DNA of 64,000 nt from Euglena gracilis (lineage: Eukaryota > Euglenida > Euglenophyceae > Euglenales), in the NCBI GenBank assembly GCA_039621445.1, contig CP154956.1, positions 40,634,437-40,698,436 of the forward strand. Direction: 5' to 3'. Every line of letters starts with the position of its first letter. Within the stretch, counting starts at the first letter, position 1. This document shows positions 10,356 through 21,678 of the stretch, piece by piece. Position numbers and translations under genes: made by a program. The notes under the pieces are model-generated. The model was not told where the DNA came from. It worked only from the letters and a program-made list of their open reading frames with translations, and searched no databases.

Positions 10356-13300
10356 ATGTATGTATGTATTTATGTATGTATGTATGTATGCATGTATGTA
10401 CGTATGTACGTGTACGTATATGGCAGCTGCCTCCCTGAACTCCCGAAAATGGGAGCCCACTGGGAATCCGGTCATAACCCTGACCCTATCCCCAAAAATA
10501 GCCACGATTTTCCCCCGACCCAGGGTCGCCCATACGACCCCCTCCCTGCGCCTTCTACTTGGCCCCCCGGGGGGGGCAAGAAGTAGGTTAGGCCCGGTTA
10601 GTTACTCAGTTTCCGACCGAGTTAGGCCGAATTTAGGTCGAATTTTGGTAAGAACTCTGACAAAGATGCACCCGCACAACCTTCCGAAATGAGTACCTAA
10701 CTTTCGGCCTAATTTTAGTCCTAAATTTAGCCAATTTTCGGTGCAATCATCTTGACTTTAACCCTATTCCATTCAATAACACGACACCCTTCCTGAATCC
10801 GCCGATGTTGCCCCGGGATCCGGGCGGTTCCTGGGGGAAATGGACCGAAAAGCCCGGTCTCCCATACTTTCCCCCCCCCTCGCGCCTTGTCCGATACAAG
10901 GTTAGGTTGATGTACAATGTGTCCAAGAAACGGTGTTAAAGTGTGGGATGAGTTTAAGAGCCACCCCCCCCCCTTCTCTTCAGTGGGCGGACCTCCCACT
11001 GGAGGAGCGGCCGAGCTCTGGGGCGCGGCCCCGCCGGCCCTCCGGGTCGATGTGCGGCGGGGTGGCAGGGCCAGCGGAGGGCGGGCCGGACGACCCGCTC
11101 GGGGCCCATCCGCTGCCCCAGCTGCGGCCCGGCTCCAGCTGGAGACGGACCCTCCGCCCCCTGTCCCGCGGACCTGCCCGTGGCTCCCCCCTCAGCACTC
11201 CCCACAAACAGCACACACACACACACAGTCACACACACAGAGAGAGAGAGGATGATATTATTTTTGATCGTAATTTGAAGAGATTAATAGGCGTTTTCAA
11301 AAAGTACCATGCGTTCTGTTTGCTGGAAATGCATTTTTACAAAACATTTACAGACTATTGTTCCCAGATCCGTATCAGGTGTGCGCGCACACATACATAC
11401 ATACAGACACGCACGCACATCCCCTCAACTCACCACAATATATGTACGCATGTATGAATGGATGGATCAGAGGGGAGGTGGAGGTGAGGAAGACAACTGG
11501 ATGTTTATGACCATTTGAATTGACATTGGGAGGATGACCAACAATGCCTTTCTGTTCCTCCAGGTGTGTGAAGTCATATTTTGTCCCGACGCAAAAACCT
11601 TATAAGTTGCATTTGTATGTCCGTTGACACAGGTAGAAGGGGAGTCACTGATTTTGTGTGCGCCTTGCAAGCCATGGAACAGCCATCGAGAGTCGATACG
11701 CCTCTCCCCTGGGCGGTTCGCATCCCCCATAGTGCCGGTAGTCACCCCCAGCAGTGGCTCCCATTCTCCCAGCCTCTCCACTGCCACGCCCCCCCACGCC
11801 ATACATTGGCCCCTTTCCAAGAAAACGTGTGATGTTTTTCAGGGGGGGGTTATTATTTTTGCCTACCAAAAAAGATCGAATAATTATGTTCTTTCGTTCA
11901 TTTCTTTTTTGTGCTGCAAATCGATACTTCCCATTGAATGTAGTGATCCCGCCCAACGACGTTAACCCCACGGTTGTTAATAATTGGGCACCTAAAGGAG
12001 GGTTTTGATCATTTGGTGGCCGTTGTGTTATTTGGGAGTTTTTTTTTTTTAAGCCCAAGGCGCCCGTTGGCCATGTGCCCTGGGAGGTGGGGCACATGGC
12101 CAAAAGTGCTTGGGCACTCAGCCAAGGCACTCCGGGGCCGAAGGTTCTGGAAGCCCGGAAACACCCATTTTGACACTTTTTGGCCCACGACCAGGCAGGC
12201 ACCAATCTCCCCCCAGGTGGTTGTGCCTCCTGCTCAGGACCCTCGGGTTGGTTGAATTCAACCTGGTTAAGTGGCTTTTGGCCTCCTGTGGCCTTTTTTT
12301 TTGGCCTTTTTGACTCACTTTTTTTTTAAACCATTTTCTGCCACTTTTGTCCACCGCTGGCCATTTTAGGGCACAACCGCTCACCTTTGGCTCTGTTTGG
12401 TGCTTTTGGAGAGACCTGTTCCCCATGCAATTTTGTCGCTTGTATTGCATTTTCCCCACTGTCTGTCTGCTGGGCTGTCTGCTTGGGTGGCTGTGCTTCT
12501 CGGGCGTTCCGCGGTCTCATTGTTATTTCGCGGTCTCAACCGTCTGTCCCCGAACCCCCGGGGGCATCCCGGAGGGCTTCCTCCCGGGCAGCGGGGGGCC
12601 CCCAACCCCCTGTGCGGCCGCCCAGGGCTGGCCTGGGGGGTGGACCCCGATGGCTGCGGTGGGGCCAACGAGGGGCAGCCGGGCCAGCCCTGACCCGCCT
12701 GGGGGCGCCGTCGCCGCCCACCCGGTCGCGGGTGCTCGCCGCGCAGTACATCTCCCCGGCCCGGGACCTCAGTGGTGGTGGGCTGGCCCATGACCCCCAC
12801 CCTGGCCAGGGCCTTCCCTGCGGCGGACTCTCCGGGCAACCCCTGACGGAGAGCTCTCTTTCCGGGTGTATCGCCGTTCCTTCTTCACCCACTGTGGACC
12901 CTCTCTGCGGTAGATTTTTCGATCATTTCACATTTCATGTGGCATTCCATGTCGTGTCTGTGTCCCTTGTATCAAACTCTACGTTGATGAAGGAGATGTA
13001 GACTGTTCATGCAAAGGAGGTTGAGTCTTTTGGAGCCAATACCAACCAGGTGTGAGCACTTAGGAAGGCCAGAACTCAGAAATAATTTTTTTCCTTTGAA
13101 AGAAATTGGTTGTGAAGGTCCTCCCCCTTGGCGTATTTGCTTTGTATGCTGTTGCATTGTTTCGGGGGTTAATTCTCCATCGAGTGGCGTGGACACCGTT
13201 TGGGGGTCTGTTTGCCGATTGGCTCCGTTGGCTTGGGGAGGCCCTGCGATGACACCGCCGCCGCGTCGCAGGCAGGCACAACCGGCGCCCCGTCACTTGG

Positions 13301-16300
13301 ATCCCCTCCCTCCCCCACGATGGCCGGGCGCCGTGGCACAGTTTTCGCCGGTTTGTGGGACGTGTGCCCCATCGCCAGCCTGCCCCCTCCCCCCTTCTGG
13401 GTTGCCCCTTCCTGCCCTCCGCCGCTGAATCCGCTGGGCAGTTTGGGCGACTTCCGCCCCACCCAGGCAGCGGTGGCCAGACCAGCCCGGGACTTGGGGG
13501 GGGGGGGGCTGATGGCCCCCCCAGCACAACCGGCAAGGGCAAGGCTCCCTCGGGCCTGTTCCTGGGTCTTGACCCTTCCCGCGCTGTGGCAGACAGCAGG
13601 CTGTCAGTCGGTCACCATGTGGGTCCACCTCCCCCCCCCTGTGTGCACGGTGGTTGTTTTTCTTTTGGGCCTTTTCTCCCTTCTTCTGGCCTGGCGCTGT
13701 TTTTCGCCTCTGGCCCTTTTTGTCCAGACCTCCCCGCCCTTGGTCGGTTGGGGGCACCGCCGCCTGCGCCCGCTCCTCTCACCCGCACGAAGCCGGGGGG
13801 CCCCGGCCCGGCGCTGCCGGCGCGGGGCAGCCTGCGGCGGGACCCGGCGGGCCGCGGGCGGGCCAGCCCGGAGGCGCTGCCCGCTCCCCCCGCCCACAGC
13901 GGGGGGAACGGTGCCCCGCGCTTGCACGGTACGCCTGGCCCCCGCCTACCCTGCCGTGACACATTGACAGTGTTGTGTGGCATTTTGCTGCCAAATGCAA
14001 CCTCCAATTCTGAATTGTGTTTTAAAACCCTGATGGACGTCATGTGTCTGCAGGATCACCGAGGACAGTGTATTGTTTTTTTGTCTGCGTTTGAGTTTTG
14101 CTCCACAATTTCGGCGGCCTAAATTGCATTCGAGCTTGAAAATTTGGAGGTTCTCAAAACCAGATGGACAAAGTTTAATGAAGGGCTGGTGGATGACCCG
14201 CTTTTTGGTTATTAAGATGGGAATTGCACCATATGAGCACAAGAATCATCCCCTTTCCTGAAATTTGACATTCAAAAATCTTAAATCTGCAATTCCATTG
14301 CGTTTTTGCGCAATAGACACGTATATTTTGAATTTTGGCATTGTTGCATTGGCCATCTATTTGGAAGTGAATTAGTTAAGGGAGAACCGCCGTGGAAGCG
14401 CAATACCAGAGGGCACAGAACACGGTTTGATGGCAGCTTTTTATGGAACAAGAAGCAAAAATGGAAACGCCCTCTTCTTCATGTTTACACCTGCCTTGAA
14501 AAAATGGTTTTGCATATAAACCAGGGGTCCCCCACAAGCCAGCTTCTCGGGGACTCCCCCCCCCCCCCCCCCGACCAGCTGGGGGAGCTTTGTGAAAAAA
14601 AAAATCCAATTGGATCATCGGACAAAACACCCATTTTTAATCTTTTATTTAAAATGATGGGTTTTTGGGTCAACCCCATTTGCCCATTATTTTGTATTTT
14701 TTTCTCTCAAAAAGTGCCGGAGACAGGACGTCGCTTAACCCCCTCCCCCCCCCACGCCAAGTGTAAAGCACCCCAGCTTTATTTCTGGGCTGGATTTCAA
14801 GGTTCTCAGGGAGGCTTTATGTGTTGGTGAAAATCAAACTTTTCTGGGTGGCCTACAAAAGTTTTAGGGACCTTCAACAGCAGCAATACAATTTTTTTCC
14901 ACATTTTCGTTGTGCACCTCCTATTTTTCCCGTCAATGAACAATTTTTGTCCAAATGGAGGACTTCCAGCGAAAAGTTATTTATTACATCCAACCTAAAA
15001 TTTTCTGCTTTTTCCTGAATTGCACCGTCGTCATGTTTTATATCAATGAGGGGCTTTCCCATTTGGGCAGCAAAACCAAACCCCACGGGGGCTCCCTATT
15101 TGGGGGGGGGTGTTATGATGCAGGGCCCCACCCCCGGGGGTTCCGGCCAGCCAGAAGAGGGGCAAACACCTCGTCTCCCACCCTCAGGGGTCCGGCCGGT
15201 GGCAGGCGCTGGCATCCTTCCCTGACGCCGTGCAGCTGGCAGAGAGCCATGTCCAATCAGGGTAGTCCCACCTCTTCCCTCCGTTGGGGTGTCGGGTTGT
15301 CTCTCCTGCCTCTGTGTCTTGAGGTGTGTGTAGTGTGTCTTGAGGTGTGTAATTTCTATTTTTGCTTCATTGAGGCTTCCATTTGCAACTGGCCAAGAGT
15401 TTCTCTGGCGTCACTGTCGACTTTTTTCTCAATGTCTTCATCATCGACGCTTCATCAGTAATCATTTATTTGTTTAGTTGTTTTGAAGAACAAAATTTTC
15501 TAATTTGTGCGGGGTATGGCGTTGTGGTGTGGCGGGCACCCACGTTGGCAGGATGCAGGAACCTGAAAACGCCTGCCGCCAATGCATCGCATCCTCCGGG
15601 CGGCCCTGGCGTTGTTGGTCCGCACTTGGTCTCCACCCAGCCCAGCCCAGCGTCCCCGTCGTGTATCGCGTGCCCTTACCGGTGTCAAGGTGCCACCGTA
15701 ACGTCGGCGGCAGGGGTTGATCCGCAGGTGCCTGTTGGATGCCGTATCCCAGGAGAACTGTTGACAAATTTCCACAGCGGGACGGCAGAAGATGAAGTCC
15801 TTTTCCAGCTCACCCATATGGGCGGGGGGGGGGGCAGGAGGCCCCATATCTGCATCTCCTGCACAGCAGCGCCGTGGGACGTCGGATCAGCGCCAGTGTA
15901 CGAAGTGTTCAGTTGTGTTGTTGTGGCCTCGCTGCTCTTCAGCTCCCCAACCTGCTCAGTGCTCAACCAACGCAGTGCAACATTTTCCCATGATATTTTT
16001 TCTCACCAATTCTGGCTCCCCCAGATTTGAACAATTACAAATTATCGAGAGTCTGCAAGGAGAATACTAACAATGCAACTATCATGACCCCCCCTGTCCA
16101 TCACAAAAAACAAGACAACCTTCTGGGGCCCAAAAGAGAAGTGCAGAGAACTAGGGTTAGCAACAATTTCGTGGTCAAAATGAACAGATGGGAGAGAGAG
16201 AGAGGGAGAGAGAGAGAGGGCAGGAGCATTGGCTGTCAGCTGAAGATCAGTTTTCCACACCACGTCTGATGGCTGACTCAGTGTAGATACAATGTGTTTT

Positions 16301-19202
16301 TTTTTGGTAAAGATAATACGTTTTTTGATTTGTAAACATTCCGACTTTCGCACTTGTGAATTCAGGCTCGATGGAAGTCATGCAATAACATTGCAGCCAG
16401 ATATTGTTTCTTTGTGAGTGTGGTGAGCAAACTGCCCGAAAATGTGTTGTTTGCAAACGTCATCTGTGTGACAGCCGATTTCCTGACCACTCATTTGTAG
16501 TTTGCCCCTCAGACGATGTACAGCGTCCGAGGCCTCTGGTGACGCTCTGTGTTCTTGCTCAGTTCACAGAGGCAGAAGAAAGTCAGAATCAAAACCAAAA
16601 TCAATGCAAGAGTCAAATCAAAGAGGAAAGCAAGCAAATCATTATATATAATTTTTTTAGGAATGGTGCATTCCCATTTCATTGAAATGTTTTCTGCACA
16701 CTTTTTATTTGCAGTATTGAAAAAAAAACAACAAGATTGTCCATTGTAGCTTGTCCGCATGCAAGCTTTGTCCTTTTGTTAGAATGCCCATGTAATCCAA
16801 AAGCATAAATTAATTCGATAAATCTTGTAGAATAACGTGTTTCATATTGCAGTTGGACAGTGTGCAAATGGGCAATCAACGGACCCGGATGAGAGCCGAA
16901 ACCGACCACAGGGTATGGCAACCCAGAGCAGAAGCCACTCCCCCGAGACGATGAGATGAGATAACGATGCCTCCTCTTAATTTTGGAATGCGCATCTTTT
17001 TTCATCTTTTTTCTGAGAAAAATATGAAGGATTGTCTGAGGCACACAGCAAAATACATTTCTTACAAACCCAATTTCAAAATAAGGAAGTTCATGGGACC
17101 AGCTCAATCCGCCCAGACTCTGAAGAATTTCAAAAAAGAACTTGCTTTTTTCATTTTAGAACTGTATGTTAACTGTATGTTTGCATCAGTTGCTATTAAA
17201 TTTTTGCTTGTGGAGTTTGCTTGTGCTTGTGGAGTTTGATTTGATTGCCTCTGCAGCAGACCGCTGAGCACGTCTGGGGGGTGGGGGGGCTTGGTCCGCA
17301 AATGGGTCCCCCCGATGTGTGCCACCCGCCAGTGCTGCTCGCCTCCCGATCCGTCCCACGGTCTGCGGCGGGCCAACCCACTGCCCAGCGGCTGCGGAAC
17401 GCCAAAGGCCCCCGAGGGCCAACAAATTTGGCGGCAGCTGTTGGAGGGGGGGAGGCCCCTGCCTCGCCACCCCAGGCGCCTGTCCTGTTCGCTCCTCTGC
17501 GCTGTTGCAGGGCCTCTTCCTGCCCCGGCCCTCTCTCCCTCCCCCCCCCCAGCCCTGACCTGAACCCTGACCCTCCCCCTTGCCCGCGACGTCCTGGGCC
17601 GCCAGCCGTGTGCTGTGTCCCCCGGCCCAGATGCCCCACCCGTGCCCAGGGATTAGTTTCAATGTAATTTCTTTTTTGAAAATTTGTGGGGATTTTACGG
17701 CATTTTTTTTGAATTGCTATGGTTTGCAACGTGTTTTAAATTTCTCTTTTCCAGAGGCGGTCCCAGGACAGTCCAGTTATCAAACAGGGTTGAAAATCGA
17801 ATTAAACTTTCTCGAAAACCTGTGTTTCTGAGTTTGGGTAGATAAAATTGGGTTCAGGGGGGAGGGAAATATGCACCGTGCAGTTTTTGCAGTTTTTTTT
17901 GCAGTTTTTTGCAGTTTTTTGCAGCTTTTTTTCTGAAAAAAAAACTAACTGCACATGTGCAGTTTTTTTGCAGTTTTTTTTATTCCAGCTTTGAGATTCC
18001 AGTGTCTGTTTTTTTTGTTGCTGGATTATATGTTTGAAGGTTGTTTCTCAAGAAAGAGCATCATCTGTTCATCAGTTGTGCTGTCTACAGTTATCCCACC
18101 AATTGTCTTGCCCCCAACTGTCTTGCCAACTGCCTTGCCTCTTAGCACAACAGATATTGGTGCAGCCACCATTCCAAAAAAAACAACAGATTTTTTCGGT
18201 GACAAAGCCACAATTCCTCCCCAAACCAAAACTGCTCCATCTCAGCCTGTGGTGACAGATATCACGATGCTTATTTTTCTCTGTGTATGTGGTATATGCG
18301 GTAAATGTGCATTTTTCCCATATTTAAAAAGGAAACCGTTTGGCATTGTTGTGGGCATGGTCAGTACAAGTTTTGGTGCAGGAAAACCGGTGTGACCCGG
18401 CATCCAAACACATGCCTTGCATTTCAGTGCATGAAAAACCATGCACAGTGCTCCTTGACTGGTTTGCAGAATGGCAGGAATCATTTTTTCCCTGCCTTGT
18501 TTTATCGAGGTTTTGCAGCCCCATTTTTACTCGGCGAGAGAAGATTCTTAAAGCTTGAATTGTGATAGAGGGATTTGCCCAAAGGTTTGCGCAAAAAGGT
18601 GTTTTGCCCAAAACCGTTTTCAGTGTTTTTAAGGGTTTTTAAGGTTTTTGAAGACGCCTTCAACATAATGCCTGCCCCGCCCTCTAACCCTTCCCGCGAC
18701 TTCCCCGGTGGTTGTCCATCTGGGGCCTCTTCATCCAGTCATTACACCTCAGATCATGCCCTGTGTGGTCCGCCCACAATCTTTCATATTGATCGTTGCA
18801 AGCAGTTCTATATGTTAAAAAAAAACAACCAAGCACGACAGGTATCTTACGACCCGTGTCTCTATGGCAAAATACCCTTTTTGCAACGCAGAGATTGAAC
18901 TGGTTGGCTTGAAAAAATATGTCCTGGATCACCCCACCTGTGTGTGTGTGTGTGGGTGGGTGGGTGGGTGGGTGTGGGTGGATTGGTGGGTGGGTGGGTG
19001 GGTGGGTGGGTTGTGGGGGGGTGGGTGGGTGGGGGGGGTGGTTCGTGTGTGTGCATGTGTGCAGGTGTGCGCATGTGATGGTGATTCGCAGTGGCCCGCC
19101 CTCCTGCCCAAGCGGGCAGTCCATGAGAAAGCGGCCATTGAGAAAGCAGCGGTCAACTCCCCTCGGCTGGTCGCTCCTGCTGCCCCCTGTCCCTTATTCA
19201 AG
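9979..19202 (+). CDS. Pro/Ser/Arg-rich exons, function unknown
   Basis: Exons with good splice signals and coding-like composition: 9979-10215 (phase 0 to 0, 79 codons, including MLDDLRQ at its end), 10984 to about 11171 (phase 0, begins WADLPLEERPSSGARPRR), about 12597-12770 (one frame reads RVLAAQYISPARDLS), about 13745-13940, 15187-15262, about 17260-17510 and 19092-19202 (phase 0 to 0, basic KRAVHEKAAIEKAAV). The inferred protein is low-complexity, rich in Pro, Ser, Arg and Gly, with no domain I can name. It probably continues the Trp/Arg-rich gene that starts at 2429, but the exon at 9979 begins exactly with ATG, so a separate gene is possible. Frames of the 12.6, 13.7 and 17.3 kb exons are uncertain, and no stop codon has been assigned. 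Confidence 0.4.
10210..10420 (+). repeat. (GT)n/(TATG)n compound microsatellite at a splice donor
   Basis: Begins at the donor after the 9979-10215 exon, first as GT dinucleotides, then as a long TATG/TGTA tetranucleotide array. Confidence 0.95.
11650..12550 (+). repeat. Tandem segmental duplication, downstream copy
   Basis: Diverged direct copy of 9420-9978, lying about 2.3-2.5 kb downstream and keeping the same landmark order. It ends next to another GC-rich exon-like block, suggesting intron plus exon were duplicated together. A piece at about 13640-13740 may be a third, more decayed copy. Confidence 0.7.
17877..17990 (+). repeat. GCAGTTTTTT tandem repeat
   Basis: Six or more copies of GCAGTTTTTT(T) with a short inverted piece (CTGCACATGTGCAG) in the middle. 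The unit resembles a 3' splice site, so the array offers many decoy AG acceptors. Confidence 0.8.
18937..19075 (+). repeat. GGGT/GT-rich microsatellite
   Basis: GT dinucleotides pass into GGGT tetranucleotides and then G-runs. It ends just before the acceptor of the 19092 exon. Confidence 0.9.
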
Positions 19203-21576
19203 GTGTGCCGCAATGCTCACCTCTATCCCCCACACCCCCTTCCGTATCGAGTACCACTGCTCACTGTTTTGCTACGTTTTGCTCGTCGTCCGGCCCTCCT
19301 TGTCCCCATCGCCTTGGCTTCCCTCTTCATCACGAGCGCAGCATCCACAATGACTCTGTATGTCTGAGGAAGTTGTGTGTCCGATCCCTGCCTCAGCCTT
19401 GTTATGGGCAGCACATCGGCAGGACCTGAGAAAAATTGGCTTTTGAAATCCCCCCATTGTCCGATCGAGCAAGAATCCAAAAATTAGACCCCCTAAATTT
19501 AAGACCCCCTGACAGCATGTTGCGCTGGTGAGGGTGAAAATTGTCTCTGAAGAATTACCGAAAACCTCCATTTCAGACACAAAAATGATGGGATTTCAAA
19601 GATTTTCAGATTTTTGAAGTACAAAAGACAAATTACACATGAAGTGAAGCACCGAAGGAGATTTTTTGGGGGAACCTGAAAACCTTTTTTCCGGGCGTTG
19701 GGGCCTGTCTGGATATGCTCAGTTGGAACCAAATCTGTTTTCTTGGGAGTGGGGATCGCCCCCCCCCCCCCCGGGACGGTGGGGAGCGGTCCGACCTCCC
19801 TCACCCCACCCCTCCCGCCTTCTGCGCCTTCTTTATGCGGTGGCATCGTGGGTGGGGGGACCCCCCCAAGACCCAACCCTTCCCCACCTCCAGGGTGGGC
19901 GTCGTCCCCTAAATAGTTTTTTCTGTGCAGCCCTGATCAGGCGCCAGATGCCCAGGAAAATTGTGTTTTTGCCGGATTTGTTCCACGGATGATCACGAAT
20001 TATCACGAACCTGCACAATTTTGGGATTTCCAGAATCATGAATGATCGCGATGACCACAAAAAGCCGCGAATGATTATGAAAGCGGCCAAACGGCGGGAA
20101 CGGCCCAAAGTTGTAAGCCAGAAATGACCCAAAGTGGCTAACAGTGCCAAATAAAATTGAGCTTGACCAGGTACCTGTGCCATGCTTCAGAAAATGATTT
20201 TTAGGACAATTTTTTTGTAAAATTCTGCAATTCACAATTTCTTCAAGATATCACAGAATGCTGCAAAATTGTAATGTATTGCGAATGTGCATTACTATTT
20301 TGTGTAAGAAAAGTGAAAACCCAGATGCTTTTTGGTAGCACGGATAATCATGAATCTTCACGAGTAATCACGAGCTTTTTCCAAATCTACCTTTTTTTTT
20401 CTTGGAAATTGATCCCAAAAGAGCAGTTTTGGTATTCTTTGGACATTTTTTGGATCATGCTGGTAATTCTTTTCTTGGTTTGTGGGCATCATGAGGGTCC
20501 AGGATGAAAAAGGGGTGATTATTCCCCCTTGTCCTCCCCCAAAAATTAGATGCCATTGTCGATTACCTACAAAAACTCAAAGCAATTGACATTTCAAAAT
20601 AAGGAGTGTTTCAGGGGTTTCATCGACCGACCGAAATATCTCTTTGCCCCCACAGCTTTCTGAAGGTGACACAAATACCAAGAATGCCAAAAATTGGCCC
20701 AATTTTCCTTAATTAGGAGAAAATGCAACCAAATGAGAAGGAAATGTTTGTGTTCCTCCACCAGAACTCATTGCACCTGCCATCAGGGGCCTCACTTTCA
20801 TCAGAAGGCACCTCAAAAAACACAAACACAAAAAATACAATACAAAAATGCAAGTTGTATGCAAATTCCTTCAGGAGCTCCCAAGCTCATCCACATTTAT
20901 TTTTTGCAGCGATGACTTGAAAACAGTATCACCTCTAGCAACATTATTTGCTGTGCAACACGGTGCATGGAACGAATTTCTTTTGCGTTCTGCTGGGAAA
21001 TTGACTGGAATTCAAAACGCTTTTCAAAATTTACCACACGGTGTATGGTGTAGAATCCTCTGCAGTGAATATCTTTGAATGCTCTCCTCGTTCAAAAGCT
21101 GCTTTTACTCCCCCCCCCCTTCCCACAATCATCACAGTTTTACGGAAAAGTTGGATTTGGTTTCCTCCCCTTGTCTGAGAGCGCCATCCCTGGTCTGATG
21201 TTTGTATTTGTGACAGGGGTTTCCTGGCTGTATCCACCAGTATTCACCAGTCAGTGGGAATTTTGCAATTTCATCTTTGCTTCAGACTCCTGATTTTATT
21301 TATGGCACTCATTTGATCAAAAGGCCAATTTATGCATTATTTTGCACCTCGCTACTTGCAAATAACAGATACTTACAAATAATTATGAAGGTTCCCGAAC
21401 AATTGTGTTGGAAGCCAAGAATACAAGGCTATTGGGGGTCTTCAGCAAATTTCTAAAAAGCCCTGGAGGAGGTCTTTAAAGTTTTTCTAGCCAAAATTCC
21501 CACCAGCAAATAAATAAACACTCTCACCCTATGCCTCCCCCACCCCGCAACCGTCCCGCCCCCACACAATGTTCAC
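19203..21576. other. Gap between the Pro/Ser-rich gene and the RBBP4-like gene
   Basis: AT-richer DNA with C-runs. It holds degenerate AATCACGAAT-type words near 19990-20110 and 20340-20370, and one copy of a dispersed repeat (20531-20970). No convincing exon, stop exon or polyadenylation signal was found. The upstream gene must end in or before this stretch. Confidence 0.5.
20531..20970 (+). repeat. Dispersed repeat, forward copy (inverted partner at 43793-44220)
   Basis: Matches the reverse complement of 43793-44220 through several landmarks: ATTACC...CAAAGCAATTG, GACCGACCGAAAT, TTTGCCCCCACAGCTTTCTGAAG, TTGGCCCAATTTTCC, CATTGCACCTGCCATCAGGG, CCTTCAGGAGCTCCC and GCAACACGGTGCATG. One short open frame is shared, but both copies carry stops. 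This is an unclassified interspersed element. Confidence 0.75.
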
Positions 21577-21613
21577 ACTGGACGAGTGTGAACATTGTTC
21601 ACACTCGTCCAGT
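21577..21613. promoter_or_regulatory. Perfect 18-bp inverted repeat upstream of the RBBP4-like ATG
   Basis: Arms 21577-21594 and 21596-21613 are exactly complementary around a single T at 21595. The structure ends 65 bases before the start codon at 21679. A partial third copy of one half (AATGTTCACACT) precedes it. It could be a dyad operator bound by a dimeric factor or, if transcribed, a 5' UTR hairpin. The perfect match against diverged surroundings suggests recent origin or constraint. Confidence 0.55.
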
Positions 21614-21678
21614 CACCCCCTCCCCAAGTCACTCACCGCCGGCCCTCCCCTCCCACACAGCCCTCACCCCCCCCTCCC

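Noticed and set aside
16390-16560. Cys-rich frame (CECGEQTARKCVVCKRHLC) resembling a piggyBac-type or B-box zinc finger
   Set aside because: Only one short piece, no upstream transposase catalytic region, no flanking inverted ends and no splice support; kept as a curiosity.
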